NCBI GenBank assembly: GCA_002706685.1
Contig: PALV01000011.1
Span: 248,001-312,000, forward strand
Direction of reading: 5' to 3'
From: Gammaproteobacteria bacterium
Lineage (GTDB): Bacteria > Pseudomonadota > Gammaproteobacteria > Pseudomonadales > Pseudohongiellaceae
DNA: 64,000 nucleotides
This document shows positions 45,780 to 55,487 of the stretch, in pieces. A model generated the notes under the pieces. It ran no database searches. It saw only the letters and a program-made list of their open reading frames with translations, and was not told the origin of the DNA. A program made the translations under genes and the position numbers. Position 1 is the first letter of the stretch. Every line of letters begins with the position of its first letter.

Positions 45780-47399
45780 ATGTTGTTCTCAGCTCACCGT
45801 TATTTCTTTAAGCGAGTCAGAATCGTCGGCCTGGCGGCCCTGATCGCCATGCAGCTGGGCGCCTGTGTGCCGCTGACGGCCGTGGTTGATGAGGCTCAGC
45901 AGGCCTATGAGCGGCTTCGTGACCACAACGTGGTAGCGGCCAGGGAGCGCAAGCAGCAAGAGGAGAGTGAGCGCTTACGTTCGAGTGCAAATGGAGGCGC
46001 AGGAGAGAGCGTCAGCCAGACTGTTCAGACAGCACCTCAGCCAGGCCGGGCAGCAACAACATCTGATGCCTCTGCCGCCGTCAGCGGAGACATCTTGCGG
46101 CGGGTTCAACAGGGTCAGATTGAGGTGGCCAGTGCAGGTTTAACCACGCAGCCGTTTGTTGGGCCGGTCCGCCGCGCGGCGCCAGACACTGAGGGAGCAC
46201 CGCGACCTTTGCAGGGACCGCCCAGAAATCCAGTTGGTCTGATTCCGCCTCTTCCGGAAAGGCTGCAATTGCCCGTTACCGATGGTGAACCCCTGACGGA
46301 GATAGAGGTGGCGCCCAACGTGCGCGCCATCGAGCGGCAGTGGGTCATGGTCGTGAATCCGGAGCAGCGCATCCAGCTGGAGATCCAGGCGCCTGTGGTC
46401 CTGCAGTTCATGATCAGGGAGCATGAACTCAATGCCATGAACCGGGATGTACTGGTATTTGATGTGCCGGCAGAGCTTGATGCTGATGATGCCATTTTGC
46501 AACTGTTGCCAGATAGCCTGCGACCATTAATGGATCGCAATCATGTATATCAGGCACAGGCTGGTCCCGTGCCAGCACGCGGCAGCAGTGTGTCCCTGCC
46601 AGTGCCGCTGGCTGCTATCTGTCAGGCACCGGTCTCTATAGGCATTATTGATTCTGCCGTAGACAACAATCATCCGGCACTGGCATACCGGGGACGTCAG
46701 GCACCTGTAGTCAGCCGCAGTTTTATCGAAGAGGGGCTCAGCAGTCCGCCCGCGCATGGCACCTCAATCGCAGGTGTACTGATAGGCCAGGGTGATGATC
46801 TGGCGCCTGTGGTGCCGAATGCCACTCTTTATAGTGCGGCGGTTGTATACAGCCAGGATAACTATCGTCAGGGGGCCAGCGCCTCCAGCATCATGCAGGC
46901 ACTTGACTGGCTGGCAGGTGAGTCAGCCGTCAGCGTTATCAACCTCAGTCTTACCGGTCCGGCCAATCGAGTCCTGGAGCAGGGCGTCAATATTGCCGCC
47001 GACCAGGGCAAGGTACTGGTTGCCGCTGCCGGCAATAACGGACCCTTTGCGCCAGAGCAATATCCATCGGCCTATGACCCGGTTGTTGCAGTGACTGCCG
47101 TAGCCGTTGATCGCAGCATCTATCGTTGGGCGAACCAGGGTAACCATGTGGAATTTGCCGCACTGGGTGTGCAGCTGCCAACAGCAGGAAATGACGGACG
47201 GCTGACACGCCAGTCTGGCACCTCTCTGGCGGCTCCAATTGTAGCGGCCTTTTTCGCCTGTGAGCTGTCGCGCAATGGAGGCAGTATAGCTTTGGCCCGG
47301 GAAACCCTGCAGGCCCTGGCCGAAGACCTCGGCGACATCGGACGTGATGCTGTATTTGGATACGGCCTGTTACATCCCTGGCCAATACCCCAACGCTAA
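45780..47399 (+). CDS. Subtilisin-like (S8) serine protease lipoprotein
   Basis: A 539-residue secreted protease. The N-terminus is a lipoprotein signal with Cys29 (IAMQLGAC). A Gln/Ala/Pro-rich region and an N-terminal domain of about 230 residues without recognised fold precede the S8 domain. The catalytic triad is visible: Asp about 291 (IGIIDSAVDNNHP), His about 326 (AHGTSIAG) and Ser about 482 (SGTSLAAP), with Asn in AAAGNNGP as oxyanion residue. It diverges from the sigma/anti-sigma pair with 82 bp between starts. This arrangement suggests regulation by that sigma factor, or a role for the protease in its signalling. Confidence 0.88.
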   Translation: MLFSAHRYFFKRVRIVGLAALIAMQLGACVPLTAVVDEAQQAYERLRDHNVVAARERKQQEESERLRSSANGGAGESVSQTVQTAPQPGRAATTSDASAAVSGDILRRVQQGQIEVASAGLTTQPFVGPVRRAAPDTEGAPRPLQGPPRNPVGLIPPLPERLQLPVTDGEPLTEIEVAPNVRAIERQWVMVVNPEQRIQLEIQAPVVLQFMIREHELNAMNRDVLVFDVPAELDADDAILQLLPDSLRPLMDRNHVYQAQAGPVPARGSSVSLPVPLAAICQAPVSIGIIDSAVDNNHPALAYRGRQAPVVSRSFIEEGLSSPPAHGTSIAGVLIGQGDDLAPVVPNATLYSAAVVYSQDNYRQGASASSIMQALDWLAGESAVSVINLSLTGPANRVLEQGVNIAADQGKVLVAAAGNNGPFAPEQYPSAYDPVVAVTAVAVDRSIYRWANQGNHVEFAALGVQLPTAGNDGRLTRQSGTSLAAPIVAAFFACELSRNGGSIALARETLQALAEDLGDIGRDAVFGYGLLHPWPIPQR

Positions 47400-47519
47400 T
47401 GTGGAACGGTGCAGGCGATTAAGCATACCGGCCGCAGAGCCGCTATAAAGACCTTAGCAGGCGACTGATTGGCGCTGCTGACGTTTTTCTTTTTTATTGA
47501 AGAATAGGTAATGATTTAA

Positions 47520-48554
47520 ATGGATATAACCAAGCTGCTGACCTTCTCTGTAAACAATGGAGCATCGGATCTCCATCTGGCGGCGGGCATGCCACCATTG
47601 ATCCGCGTTGATGGCGATATGCGAAAAATCGATTTGCCTGTTATGGACCACAAGACGGTGCAGGGGCTGATCTATGAAATCATGTCCGACCGGCAACGCA
47701 AAGACTATGAAGAGTTCATGGAAACGGATTTTTCATTCGCGATATCGGGTGTGGCCCGTTTTCGTGTGAACGCGTTTACGCAGAATCGGGGCGCTGCGGC
47801 TGTTTTCCGGACTATCCCGGACAAGGTGCTGACAATGGAGCAGCTTGGGATGGGCAAGGTGTTTGAAACCATCGCCAGTCTCAGCAGAGGCCTGGTACTG
47901 GTTACGGGCCCGACGGGTTCGGGCAAGAGCACAACGCTGGCAGCGATGATCGATTTCATCAACAAGTCGCGCTACGAACACATCCTGACCATAGAAGACC
48001 CCATCGAATTTGTGCACGAAAGTCACAAGTGTCTGGTCAACCAGCGTGAAGTACAACGTGATACCCTGGGATTTAACCAGGCCCTGCGCTCAGCACTGCG
48101 TGAGGACCCCGATATTATTCTGGTGGGTGAGTTGCGTGATCTGGAAACCATCCGTCTGGCACTGACGGCTGCTGAAACAGGACACCTGGTATTTGCAACA
48201 CTGCATACCAGTTCTGCCGCCAAGACCATTGACCGTATTGTGGACGTTTTCCCGGCTAGCGAGAAAAGCATGGTGCGTTCGATGTTGTCAGAATCCTTGC
48301 AGGCCGTCATTTCACAGACGCTCCTGAAGAAGAAAGGTGGAGGCCGTGTCGCCGCTCATGAAATCATGATGGCCACACCCGCCATACGTAACCTGATTCG
48401 AGAGGACAAGATCGCGCAGATGTACTCGGCGATTCAGACTGGCGCCGGGGTGGGCATGCGCACCCTGGATCAGTGCCTGAAGGAGCTGGTTACTGCCGGT
48501 ACCGTCGAAGTCGAGATTGCGCGCAGCAAGGCGAAGATGCCGGATAGTTTCTAG
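47520..48554 (+). CDS. pilT: Type IV pilus retraction ATPase PilT
   Basis: A 344-residue hexameric ATPase that powers pilus retraction and twitching motility, the standard length for PilT. The N-terminal MDITKLLTFSVNNGASDLHL domain, Walker A GPTGSGKS (130-137), Asp/Glu boxes, Walker B ILVGELRDLETI, His box and the C-terminal retraction signature AIRNLIREDK are all present. The sequence follows Pseudomonas PilT closely throughout. pilU is not found directly downstream: an ion channel on the other strand follows. No other pilus genes are in the window apart from the FimX-like regulator. Confidence 0.97.
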   Translation: MDITKLLTFSVNNGASDLHLAAGMPPLIRVDGDMRKIDLPVMDHKTVQGLIYEIMSDRQRKDYEEFMETDFSFAISGVARFRVNAFTQNRGAAAVFRTIPDKVLTMEQLGMGKVFETIASLSRGLVLVTGPTGSGKSTTLAAMIDFINKSRYEHILTIEDPIEFVHESHKCLVNQREVQRDTLGFNQALRSALREDPDIILVGELRDLETIRLALTAAETGHLVFATLHTSSAAKTIDRIVDVFPASEKSMVRSMLSESLQAVISQTLLKKKGGGRVAAHEIMMATPAIRNLIREDKIAQMYSAIQTGAGVGMRTLDQCLKELVTAGTVEVEIARSKAKMPDSF

Positions 48555-48611
48555 TGCAGGTCACGCGCTTGCTGCCCGGAAACTGTCATGAGGCCAGGGG
48601 CAGCTGCTGGT

Positions 48612-49448
48612 TTATTCGCTGGACGTCCGGGACGGCTGCGGGATAGACGCCTGCAGGCGATCCACCTTGTCATTGAGTTCACGAATCAGCACCAGCATTT
48701 CCTCACGTTCGGCATGCGCGGCATTTTCTTTTTCGTCGCGACGGCGATTTTCTTCTTCGTAGTGACTTTCCTGCATGGTGCTGACGATGATACCGATAAA
48801 CAGGTTCAGCACAACAAAGGCTGTTATCAGGACAAAACTGATAAAGAACATCCAGGCATAGGGGTAAATCGCCATGACCGGTCGCGATACACCTTCTGAC
48901 CAGCTTTCCAATGTCATCACCTGGAACAGCGTATAGAGTGTGCGGCCCAGCGTTCCAAAGTCTTCAGGGAAGCGTTCGGCGAACAGTTGCGTGCCCATGA
49001 CGCCAAAAATATAGAACACCATTGACAGCAGAAACAGAATCCAGCCGATGCTGGGAATCGCGCGCAACAATGACTCGATGATACGGCGCAGCCGATCGAT
49101 TTTGGTCAGCAATCTCAGTACCCTGAGGATACGCAGCGCACGCAGGATCGCCAATGGCCCGGTGGCAGGCAGCAGGGCAATGCCAACTATCACAATATCA
49201 AAGACATTCCAGCCGCTACGGAAGAAACGGTGTCCATAAGCGTAGAGTTTCAGCGCGATCTCGGTGACAAATATCGCCAGTACAAGCTGCTCGATTATTC
49301 TGAGCGGTTCGCCAGCAATACGCATCACGCTGGCGGAAGTTTCCAGACCCAGCGTAATCGCATTAAAGATGATCACCCCAATGATAAAATTCTGGACTAT
49401 CGAGCTTTCTATCCAGCGTTCAACGCGCTGACGAAACGACTGCTTCAT
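48612..49448 (-). CDS. Voltage-gated sodium channel, NaChBac type
   Basis: A 278-residue single-domain channel with six membrane helices. The S4 voltage sensor carries Arg103, Arg106, Arg109 and Arg112 in RALRILRVLRLL spacing. The selectivity filter TLESWS (179-184) is the same as in NaChBac, indicating Na+ selectivity. S6 (FVVLNLFIGIIVSTM) leads into a charged C-terminal coiled coil (EEENRRRDEKENAAHAEREE) used for tetramer assembly. In bacteria these channels support motility, chemotaxis or pH homeostasis in alkaline or saline settings. It follows gcvP by 45 bp with a hairpin between, so it is probably a separate unit or attenuated read-through. Confidence 0.93.
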   Translation of the reverse strand: MKQSFRQRVERWIESSIVQNFIIGVIIFNAITLGLETSASVMRIAGEPLRIIEQLVLAIFVTEIALKLYAYGHRFFRSGWNVFDIVIVGIALLPATGPLAILRALRILRVLRLLTKIDRLRRIIESLLRAIPSIGWILFLLSMVFYIFGVMGTQLFAERFPEDFGTLGRTLYTLFQVMTLESWSEGVSRPVMAIYPYAWMFFISFVLITAFVVLNLFIGIIVSTMQESHYEEENRRRDEKENAAHAEREEMLVLIRELNDKVDRLQASIPQPSRTSSE

Positions 49449-49463
49449 GACACAACCTCAAGA

Positions 49464-49490
49464 CCTGGCGGGCAACATGCGTTCGCCAGG
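49464..49490 (-). terminator. Hairpin between gcvP and the ion channel gene
   Basis: CCTGGCG (49464-49470) and CGCCAGG (49484-49490) form a 7-bp G+C-rich stem with a 13-nt loop just past the gcvP stop. The T-tract is poor (GTCTTG on the minus strand), so termination would be partial at best. Confidence 0.4.
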
Positions 49491-49493
49491 CTC

Positions 49494-52382
49494 TTATGTG
49501 TAGTTCTCAATGGCCGGACATGCACAGAACAGGTTTCGGTCGCCATAAACGTTGTCGATACGATTAACCGCGGGCCAAAACTTGTTGTCACGCAGCGAGT
49601 CGACTGGGAATGCCGCTTCCTGCTTGCTGTAGGGACGGTCCCAGGAGTCGTCCATAATGTCGGCAAGTGTGTGCGGTGCATGTCGCAGCATGTTGTTCTC
49701 GGCGTCCAGTTCACCAGAGGCAACCCGGGCAATTTCCTGGCGGATGCAAATCATTGCCTCAATGAAGCGGTCAAGTTCTGCTTTGGGTTCGCTTTCTGTC
49801 GGTTCGATCATCAGTGTGCCGGGCACCGGGAACGACATGGTCGGAGCATGAAAGCCGTAGTCCATCAATCGCTTGGCGACGTCTTCTTCGGTGATACCGG
49901 TGGCTGCCTTTAAGGGACGGAGGTCGATGATGCATTCGTGCGCGACGCGACCGTTTTTGCCAGTATAGAGAACCGGATAATGCGAGCTGAGTTGGCGCGC
50001 AATGTAGTTGGCGCTTAGAATCGCGACCTGTGTGGCTTTCAGCAGGCCGGACGCGCCCATCATGGCGATATACATCCAGGAGATTGGCAGAATGCTGGCG
50101 CTGCCCCAGGGCGCCGCAGACACGGCTCCACTGTCTGGCAGGGGGCCGTCCAGCTGTACGACCGGATGGTTGGCGACAAAAGGGGCCAGGTGTTTCTTGA
50201 TGCCGATTGGGCCCATGCCGGGTCCGCCACCACCGTGTGGAATACAGAAAGTTTTGTGCAGATTGACGTGGGAAACATCGGCACCGATATCGCCAGGGCG
50301 TGATACGCCTACCTGAGCATTCAGGTTGGCACCATCCATATATACCTGGCCACCGTGATCGTGCACGATCTTACAGATATCCTTGACCGACTCTTCGAAC
50401 ACGCCGTGCGTGGACGGGTAGGTGATCATCAATGCTGCCAGGGTGTCGCTGTACTGCTCTGCTTTTGCTTTCAGGTCATTGATGTCGATGTTGCCATTCT
50501 TGTCGCAGGCGACAACCACAACTTTCATGCTCAGCATTTGTGCGCTGGCCGGGTTTGTACCGTGGGCCGAGCTTGGAATCAGACACACATTGCGGTGCTG
50601 CTGTCCCTGACTGTCGAGGTATCGGCGTATGGCCAGCAGCCCGGCGTACTCGCCCTGGGCACCGGAATTTGGCTGCATGCTGACGGCGTCGAATCCACAG
50701 ATTTCGGCCAGCATATCTTCAAGCTCGCTTATCATCTGCAGGTAGCCTTTAACCTGCTCACGCGGCACAAATGGGTGCGGCTTGCTGAATTCTGGCCAGG
50801 TGACAGGTTGCATTTCTGCTGTCGCGTTCAGCTTCATGGTGCATGAGCCCAGTGGGATCATCGCGTGCGTCAACGAAAGGTCGCGGTTCTCCAGACGTTT
50901 CAGGTATCGCAGCATGTCGGTTTCGTTGTGATAGCGGTTAAACACCGGGTGCTGCAGATACTCAGATTGGCGTTGCAGGGCAGCAGGAATGCCAACGGCG
51001 TCATCCAGGCTGGCATCGATATCACTGACGTTCAGACTGCGAGCTTTATCGCCAAGGAAGACCTGCCACAGCGTGACAAGGTCCTCGACACTGCTGCATT
51101 CATCGAGGCTGACACCCAGTGTGTCTGCATCAGTGTCACGCAGGTTGACACCTGCCGCTTTGGCGCGTGCCAGCACCGCTGCACGTTCACTGCTTTCCAG
51201 GCTCACTGTCAGTGTGTCGAAAAAGCTGCTGTTCAGTTGCAGTCCGCTATTGGCTAGTCCGGTCGCCAGGATGCGCGTGAGTCGGTGAATACGTAAGGCT
51301 ATTTTGCGGATGCCGTCAGGGCCATGGTACATGGCGTACAGAGCCGCGATGTTGGCCAGTAATACCTGGGCCGTACAAATATTGCTGTTGGCCTTTTCCC
51401 GGCGGATATGCTGTTCACGGGTCTGCAGCGACATACGATAGGCCTGTTTGCCGCGTGCGTCGACAGAAACACCGATGATGCGGCCGGGGACCGCGCGCTT
51501 GTAGTCATCACGGGTAGCAAAGTAAGCAGCATGAGGGCCACCCATGCCCATGGGAACGCCAAAGCGCTGAGTATTGCCAACGACCACATCGGCGCCCAGT
51601 TCGCCCGGTGAGCTCAACAGAGCCAGGCTCATCAGATCGGCAGCGACACAGGCAATCGCGTCGCGCTGATGCAGTTGCTCGATAATGTCGCGCAAGTCCA
51701 CCGCTTCGCCATTGCAGTTGGGATACTGGAAAATAGCGCCAAATACATCATGTTGCGCAGCCTCGGCAGCAGGTCCAACAACGATGTCGAATCCGAAACA
51801 GCTGGCGCGGGTCTTGATCACATCAATGGTCTGCGGGTAGCAGCTCTCATCGATAAAAAATACATTGGCCTTTTTGGCTTTGCTGACACGCTTCGCCAGC
51901 GCCATGGCTTCGGCTGCTGCAGTCGATTCATCCAGCAGGGAGGCGTTGGCCAGTTCCATTCCGGTCAAATCCAGGACCATCTGCTGATAGGCCAGCAAGG
52001 TCTCCAGTCGACCCTGGGAGATTTCCGGCTGATAGGGTGTGTAGGCGGTGTACCAGCCCGGATTTTCCAGCACATTGCGCAGGATTACCGGGGGAGTCAC
52101 GGTGTCGTAATATCCCAGACCGATATAGGAGCGGCACAGCTGATTCTGCTGTGCCAGTTGCCGCAGTCGTTGCAGTGCCTGTTGTTCGCTGGACGGGGCG
52201 TCAAGTGCCAGCGGCCTGCCGAGCGCAATCGCTGCTGGCAGCGTTGCGCTTATCAGGGCGTCCAGTGAGGGGTAGTCCAGCTCGGCCAGCATGGCCTGGA
52301 TGTCATTCTCATCCGGGCCGATATGGCGAGCAATAAAAGACTCAGAATCGTGCAGCGAGCTCAGCGGCGACTTCAGGTTCAT
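49494..52382 (-). CDS. gcvP: Glycine dehydrogenase (decarboxylating), P-protein
   Basis: A 962-residue PLP enzyme that decarboxylates glycine and passes the aminomethyl group to the lipoyl arm of GcvH. The PLP lysine lies at about residue 711 in [19 protein letters not shown]. Other conserved regions are [17 protein letters not shown] at the N-terminus, [14 protein letters not shown], and [13 protein letters not shown]. The length is normal for the homodimeric P-protein. The ATG overlaps the gcvH stop (ATGA at 52379-52382). It is the last gene of gcvT-gcvH-gcvP. Confidence 0.98.
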   Translation of the reverse strand: MNLKSPLSSLHDSESFIARHIGPDENDIQAMLAELDYPSLDALISATLPAAIALGRPLALDAPSSEQQALQRLRQLAQQNQLCRSYIGLGYYDTVTPPVILRNVLENPGWYTAYTPYQPEISQGRLETLLAYQQMVLDLTGMELANASLLDESTAAAEAMALAKRVSKAKKANVFFIDESCYPQTIDVIKTRASCFGFDIVVGPAAEAAQHDVFGAIFQYPNCNGEAVDLRDIIEQLHQRDAIACVAADLMSLALLSSPGELGADVVVGNTQRFGVPMGMGGPHAAYFATRDDYKRAVPGRIIGVSVDARGKQAYRMSLQTREQHIRREKANSNICTAQVLLANIAALYAMYHGPDGIRKIALRIHRLTRILATGLANSGLQLNSSFFDTLTVSLESSERAAVLARAKAAGVNLRDTDADTLGVSLDECSSVEDLVTLWQVFLGDKARSLNVSDIDASLDDAVGIPAALQRQSEYLQHPVFNRYHNETDMLRYLKRLENRDLSLTHAMIPLGSCTMKLNATAEMQPVTWPEFSKPHPFVPREQVKGYLQMISELEDMLAEICGFDAVSMQPNSGAQGEYAGLLAIRRYLDSQGQQHRNVCLIPSSAHGTNPASAQMLSMKVVVVACDKNGNIDINDLKAKAEQYSDTLAALMITYPSTHGVFEESVKDICKIVHDHGGQVYMDGANLNAQVGVSRPGDIGADVSHVNLHKTFCIPHGGGGPGMGPIGIKKHLAPFVANHPVVQLDGPLPDSGAVSAAPWGSASILPISWMYIAMMGASGLLKATQVAILSANYIARQLSSHYPVLYTGKNGRVAHECIIDLRPLKAATGITEEDVAKRLMDYGFHAPTMSFPVPGTLMIEPTESEPKAELDRFIEAMICIRQEIARVASGELDAENNMLRHAPHTLADIMDDSWDRPYSKQEAAFPVDSLRDNKFWPAVNRIDNVYGDRNLFCACPAIENYT

Positions 52383-52762
52383 TCACACATTCCAGCGTAG
52401 GTGTTGGCATCCAGCAGCTCTTCCAGTTCAGCCGGGTTGCTTGGCAGTATTCGGCAGATCCACCCTTCGCCGTAAGGGTCAGCATTAACAGTTTCTGGTG
52501 CATCGGTCAGGTCTTCGTTGACAGCGATGACTTCGCCAGAGATCGGTGCGTAGATATCCGAGGCAGCCTTGACTGATTCGACGACACTCATTTCGTCTTT
52601 GGCTGAGACGGTGGCGCCTTCTTCCGGCAGCTCAATGAACACGATGTCGCCCAGCAATTCCTGCGCATGATCGGAGATGCCAATTGTCACGCTGCCATCT
52701 TCTTCAACGCGGACCCATTCATGGGTGGCTGCGTATTTCAGTTCATCAGGAAAATCACTCAC
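52379..52762 (-). CDS. gcvH: Glycine cleavage system H protein
   Basis: A 127-residue lipoyl carrier that shuttles the aminomethyl group between GcvP, GcvT and the dihydrolipoamide dehydrogenase. The lipoylated lysine is Lys65 in the [13 protein letters not shown] hairpin. The N-terminal [13 protein letters not shown] and [20 protein letters not shown] are classic. It lies 58 bp after gcvT and overlaps gcvP by 4 bp. Confidence 0.98.
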   Translation of the reverse strand: MSDFPDELKYAATHEWVRVEEDGSVTIGISDHAQELLGDIVFIELPEEGATVSAKDEMSVVESVKAASDIYAPISGEVIAVNEDLTDAPETVNADPYGEGWICRILPSNPAELEELLDANTYAGMCE

Positions 52763-52820
52763 GGGTCGATCCTCATAGTTTTGACTGTAAACTTGGTTTG
52801 ATTATCAAGGCTTGCCGGCA

Positions 52821-53936
52821 TCAGTCGAAAATCTGCTTGCCGTGGCGGACAAAGCCGGGTTTGACGGTGCGTACGGGCAAAAGCTTGCCGCGGATCTCGA
52901 CCGCACACTGTGTGGTACCAGTCGGGATTCTAGCCAATGCGATAGCATGCTTCAATGTAGGTGAAAAGGTACCGCTGGTGGTGATGCCATCGGCAGTGCT
53001 GCCGTCTTCCAGCGTGCAGACAACACGCATGCCTTCGCGCAGAACACCGCGTTCTGTCATCACCAGACCGGCCAGCACCGGCAGTGAGCCATCGGTCAGC
53101 TGGTCAGCGTGCAGTGCTACTGCGCTGCGACCAACAAAGTCCCTATCCTCAGGTTTCAAGGCAATCGTCCAGCCCATATTTGCAGACAGCGGTGAGACTG
53201 ACTCGTCCATCTCGTGCCCGTAAAGGTTCATGCCGGCTTCCAGGCGCAAGGTGTCGCGGGCGCCCAGGCCAATCGGACGCACGCCGGCTTCCAGCAGGGC
53301 ATCCCACAGCTCGGGAGCCTGTGACTCCGGCAGGATGATCTCCACGCCATTCTCGCCAGTGTAGCCAGTACGAGCTACCAGCCACTGGTCGTTTTCGGCA
53401 GCGGTGAAGGGTTTTAGCGACTGGACTGCATCAGCCAGTTCAGGCTCGCCGCGACTGCGCAAAATGTCATCAACAATTTTCAGTGCCTTGGGGCCCTGTA
53501 CGGCGAGAATCGCCAGTTCGGGTCGCTCAGTCAGCGTTGCCTGGTGGGATTCGATATGTCCCTGCAGCCATGCCAGGTCCTTCTCGCGGGTGGCACAGTT
53601 GACGACCAGCCGGTAGCCGTTGCGCAGGCGGTATACAATCAGGTCGTCAATCACGCCGCCCGTGTCGTTCAGCATCGCTGTATAGAGGGCCTGGCCGGGC
53701 TGGCCGAGGCGCGCGACATCATTGGCCAGCATCCAGCGCAGCCAGGGTTCGGCGTCGTCGCCGGTCACATCCACGATTGTCATGTGAGAGACATCGAAGA
53801 CACCGGCATGCTGGCGCACGGCGTTGTGTTCTTCGATCAGGGAGGTGTACTGGATGGGCATGTCCCAGCCGCCAAAATCAACCAGCCTCGCCCCTGCGGT
53901 GCAATGGCGGTCATAAAGAGCGGTTTTTTGTCCCAC
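52821..53936 (-). CDS. gcvT: Glycine cleavage system T protein (aminomethyltransferase)
   Basis: A 371-residue tetrahydrofolate-dependent aminomethyltransferase. Conserved blocks: LYDRHCTAGARLVDFGGWDM, GVFDVSHM, and GLGARDTLRLEAGMNLYGHE. I start it at GTG 53936 (MGQKTALYDRH) because CGGAGG lies 5 nt upstream and it matches the family N-terminus; a frame from 53972 adds 12 poorly conserved residues. The catalytic Asp region is in the N-terminal part (WDMPIQYTS). There is no room for a glycine riboswitch: the preceding gene ends 78 bp upstream. Confidence 0.96.
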   Translation of the reverse strand: MGQKTALYDRHCTAGARLVDFGGWDMPIQYTSLIEEHNAVRQHAGVFDVSHMTIVDVTGDDAEPWLRWMLANDVARLGQPGQALYTAMLNDTGGVIDDLIVYRLRNGYRLVVNCATREKDLAWLQGHIESHQATLTERPELAILAVQGPKALKIVDDILRSRGEPELADAVQSLKPFTAAENDQWLVARTGYTGENGVEIILPESQAPELWDALLEAGVRPIGLGARDTLRLEAGMNLYGHEMDESVSPLSANMGWTIALKPEDRDFVGRSAVALHADQLTDGSLPVLAGLVMTERGVLREGMRVVCTLEDGSTADGITTSGTFSPTLKHAIALARIPTGTTQCAVEIRGKLLPVRTVKPGFVRHGKQIFD

Positions 53937-54014
53937 AGCGGCCTCCGGAGGCGTATTCACGCCAAAACGCAATATTTTACGGTGAAGCGAAGGGATTTAA
54001 CAGGGGTAAGCGCG

Positions 54015-54716
54015 TCAGTCCAGCTGTGCCATGAATCGTCCGGCCCGCGGCTTGAAATTGTGCTGGCTGTCCAGCGAGAAAACCACTGAGCTGGATCGGC
54101 CGACCAGCTGATCCCGCGGTATGAAGCTGTACAGACGGCTGTCTGCGCTGTTGTCGCGATTATCGCCCAGCACAAAGAAATGGTCGGCCGGGACTTCGGC
54201 AGGGCCATAGCTGCGTGTCGACCGGCGTCCGTAGCCATTGGTTATCAGAGCCTGATGCGAGTCATCCACCAGGTGCTCAACGATGATGGTGCCCTCCCGG
54301 TCTTCACCGAGTACTTCATAGTCAACAATGTCGCCATTGAGAACCAGCATGTTGTTGCGCATGTAGATTGTGTCGCCCGGCACACCGATGATGCGCTTGA
54401 CCAGACGCTTGCCGGCTGCCTCAGAGTCGATGATGACGATATCACCGCGCTCAGGATCAGACAGGCTCAGCAGAGAAATATCAGTGAACGGGATGCGGAC
54501 ATCGTAGGCAAGTTTGTTTACCCAGACTTTGTCGCCATCCAGCAGCGTGGGCTGCATGGAGCGGCCGGAAATTGAATTGAGATCAGCCACTGCGCTCTTG
54601 AAACAGACAATGGACGCGAGGATCAACAGAAACTTCTTGTTTTCGCGCCAGAAAATGGCAAGGTATCGTTTCATGCAGGCCAGCTTATCCTTTAAACTTC
54701 CGGGGTTATCGGACAT
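54015..54716 (-). CDS. lepB: Signal peptidase I (short, single-anchor form)
   Basis: A protein of about 233 residues that cleaves Sec signal peptides in the periplasm. The Ser/Lys dyad is Ser53 (SGRSMQPTL) and Lys107 (AGKRLVKRIIGVPGD). The GDNRDNSADSR box is present in the C-terminal domain. Only one N-terminal helix (FLLILASIVCFKSAV) is seen, against two in enterobacterial LepB, and the protein is about 90 residues shorter, so this may be an accessory paralogue and not the housekeeping enzyme. ATG 54716 is used; ATG 54674 (MKRYLAIFW) with AAGGA about 13 nt upstream is a reasonable alternative. It is upstream of gcvT on the same strand. Confidence 0.9.
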   Translation of the reverse strand: MSDNPGSLKDKLACMKRYLAIFWRENKKFLLILASIVCFKSAVADLNSISGRSMQPTLLDGDKVWVNKLAYDVRIPFTDISLLSLSDPERGDIVIIDSEAAGKRLVKRIIGVPGDTIYMRNNMLVLNGDIVDYEVLGEDREGTIIVEHLVDDSHQALITNGYGRRSTRSYGPAEVPADHFFVLGDNRDNSADSRLYSFIPRDQLVGRSSSVVFSLDSQHNFKPRAGRFMAQLD

Positions 54717-54802
54717 TCAATAAATGCCGTTTCCCAAAGGTAGCCATATCTGAGGATTCGGTCAACCGCCTGCGATGAATCGAGTGTAATCAGCGGTTCA
54801 GG

Positions 54803-54827
54803 TGCCCGGCAGCGGGTCTGCCGGGCA
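54803..54827. terminator. G+C-rich hairpin between two leftward genes
   Basis: TGCCCGGCAG (54803-54812) and CTGCCGGGCA (54818-54827) form a perfect 10-bp stem with loop CGGGT, 24 bp past the stop of the small secreted protein gene. There is no T-tract, so it could be a rho-dependent pause, an RNA-stabilising 3' end or a protein site. Confidence 0.5.
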
Positions 54828-54851
54828 GGTGTGATTCACTGAAATACAGGC

Positions 54852-55244
54852 TTACTGCTGGACAATGCCTGTATAAAACAGTGGGCGCGTCACAATTACT
54901 GCTCCGTCCCGGTCTTTGATGGTCAGGTTGCCGTTCAGGGTGCCATCGATATCGATTTCTGCCAGAGACTGGTCGAAGAACAGCTGGCAGACAAATCGTT
55001 TGGCAGGCGTCTCAACGCAGGTGCCTGTCACCGGTGTTCCGGCAGTCTGGGGAGCAGAGCTGCCCAGTACACCGTTGGTCCGAATGTAGCGCTGGGTGAA
55101 TGCAACATCCAGCTTGATGCTGTTGTAGCTCTTGTTCTGTACCGTAAACGTATTGACGCCCCAGTCGATGCGCGACTCGGTAGCAGCTGCAGCAGTGCCG
55201 GTCAGGCACAGTAAGGCGATGAAAAACGATGAAAGGTATCGCAT
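54852..55244 (-). CDS. Small secreted protein of unknown function
   Basis: About 130 residues starting MRYLSSFFIALLCLTGTAAA, a clean Sec signal peptide cleaved near AAA-TES. The mature part is beta-rich with two Cys (GTCVETPAKRFVCQLF) that could form a disulfide, and it ends YTGIVQQ. I recognise no family. GGAG about 9 nt before ATG 55244 supports this start over a longer frame from 55334. It stands alone, between a hairpin downstream and the LexA-box region of lhr upstream. Confidence 0.65.
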   Translation of the reverse strand: MRYLSSFFIALLCLTGTAAAATESRIDWGVNTFTVQNKSYNSIKLDVAFTQRYIRTNGVLGSSAPQTAGTPVTGTCVETPAKRFVCQLFFDQSLAEIDIDGTLNGNLTIKDRDGAVIVTRPLFYTGIVQQ

Positions 55245-55390
55245 TCCAGATATCTCCGGGAGGGTTGTTGTGACATGCAGGGTACGGCCGGTTGGACGCG
55301 GCAATACTCTGATCCTGCAATTGACTCCTGTCAATACGACTTAAGTACTGGTCGGCGCTGTTCACGCATCATGGAGCGGCGTATACTGAG

Positions 55391-55406
55391 CTGTATGTAT
55401 ACACAG
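55391..55406 (+). promoter_or_regulatory. LexA (SOS) box upstream of lhr
   Basis: CTGTATGTATACACAG (55391-55406) fits CTGT-N8-ACAG exactly and differs from the CTGTATATATATACAG consensus at two central positions. It directly follows a possible -10 TATACT (55382-55387) and lies 81 bp before the lhr ATG. Confidence 0.72.
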
Positions 55407-55487
55407 TAATCAGCGATTGGTCGCCATGTCTGGCACTCAACAGCCAGAGGCGGAAACTGGACAAATTGAAGGCGCACAACCACTGAC

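Noticed and set aside
53937..54014. Glycine riboswitch before gcvT
   Set aside because: Only 78 bp separate gcvT from the previous stop, too short for the aptamer, and no conserved aptamer core was seen.
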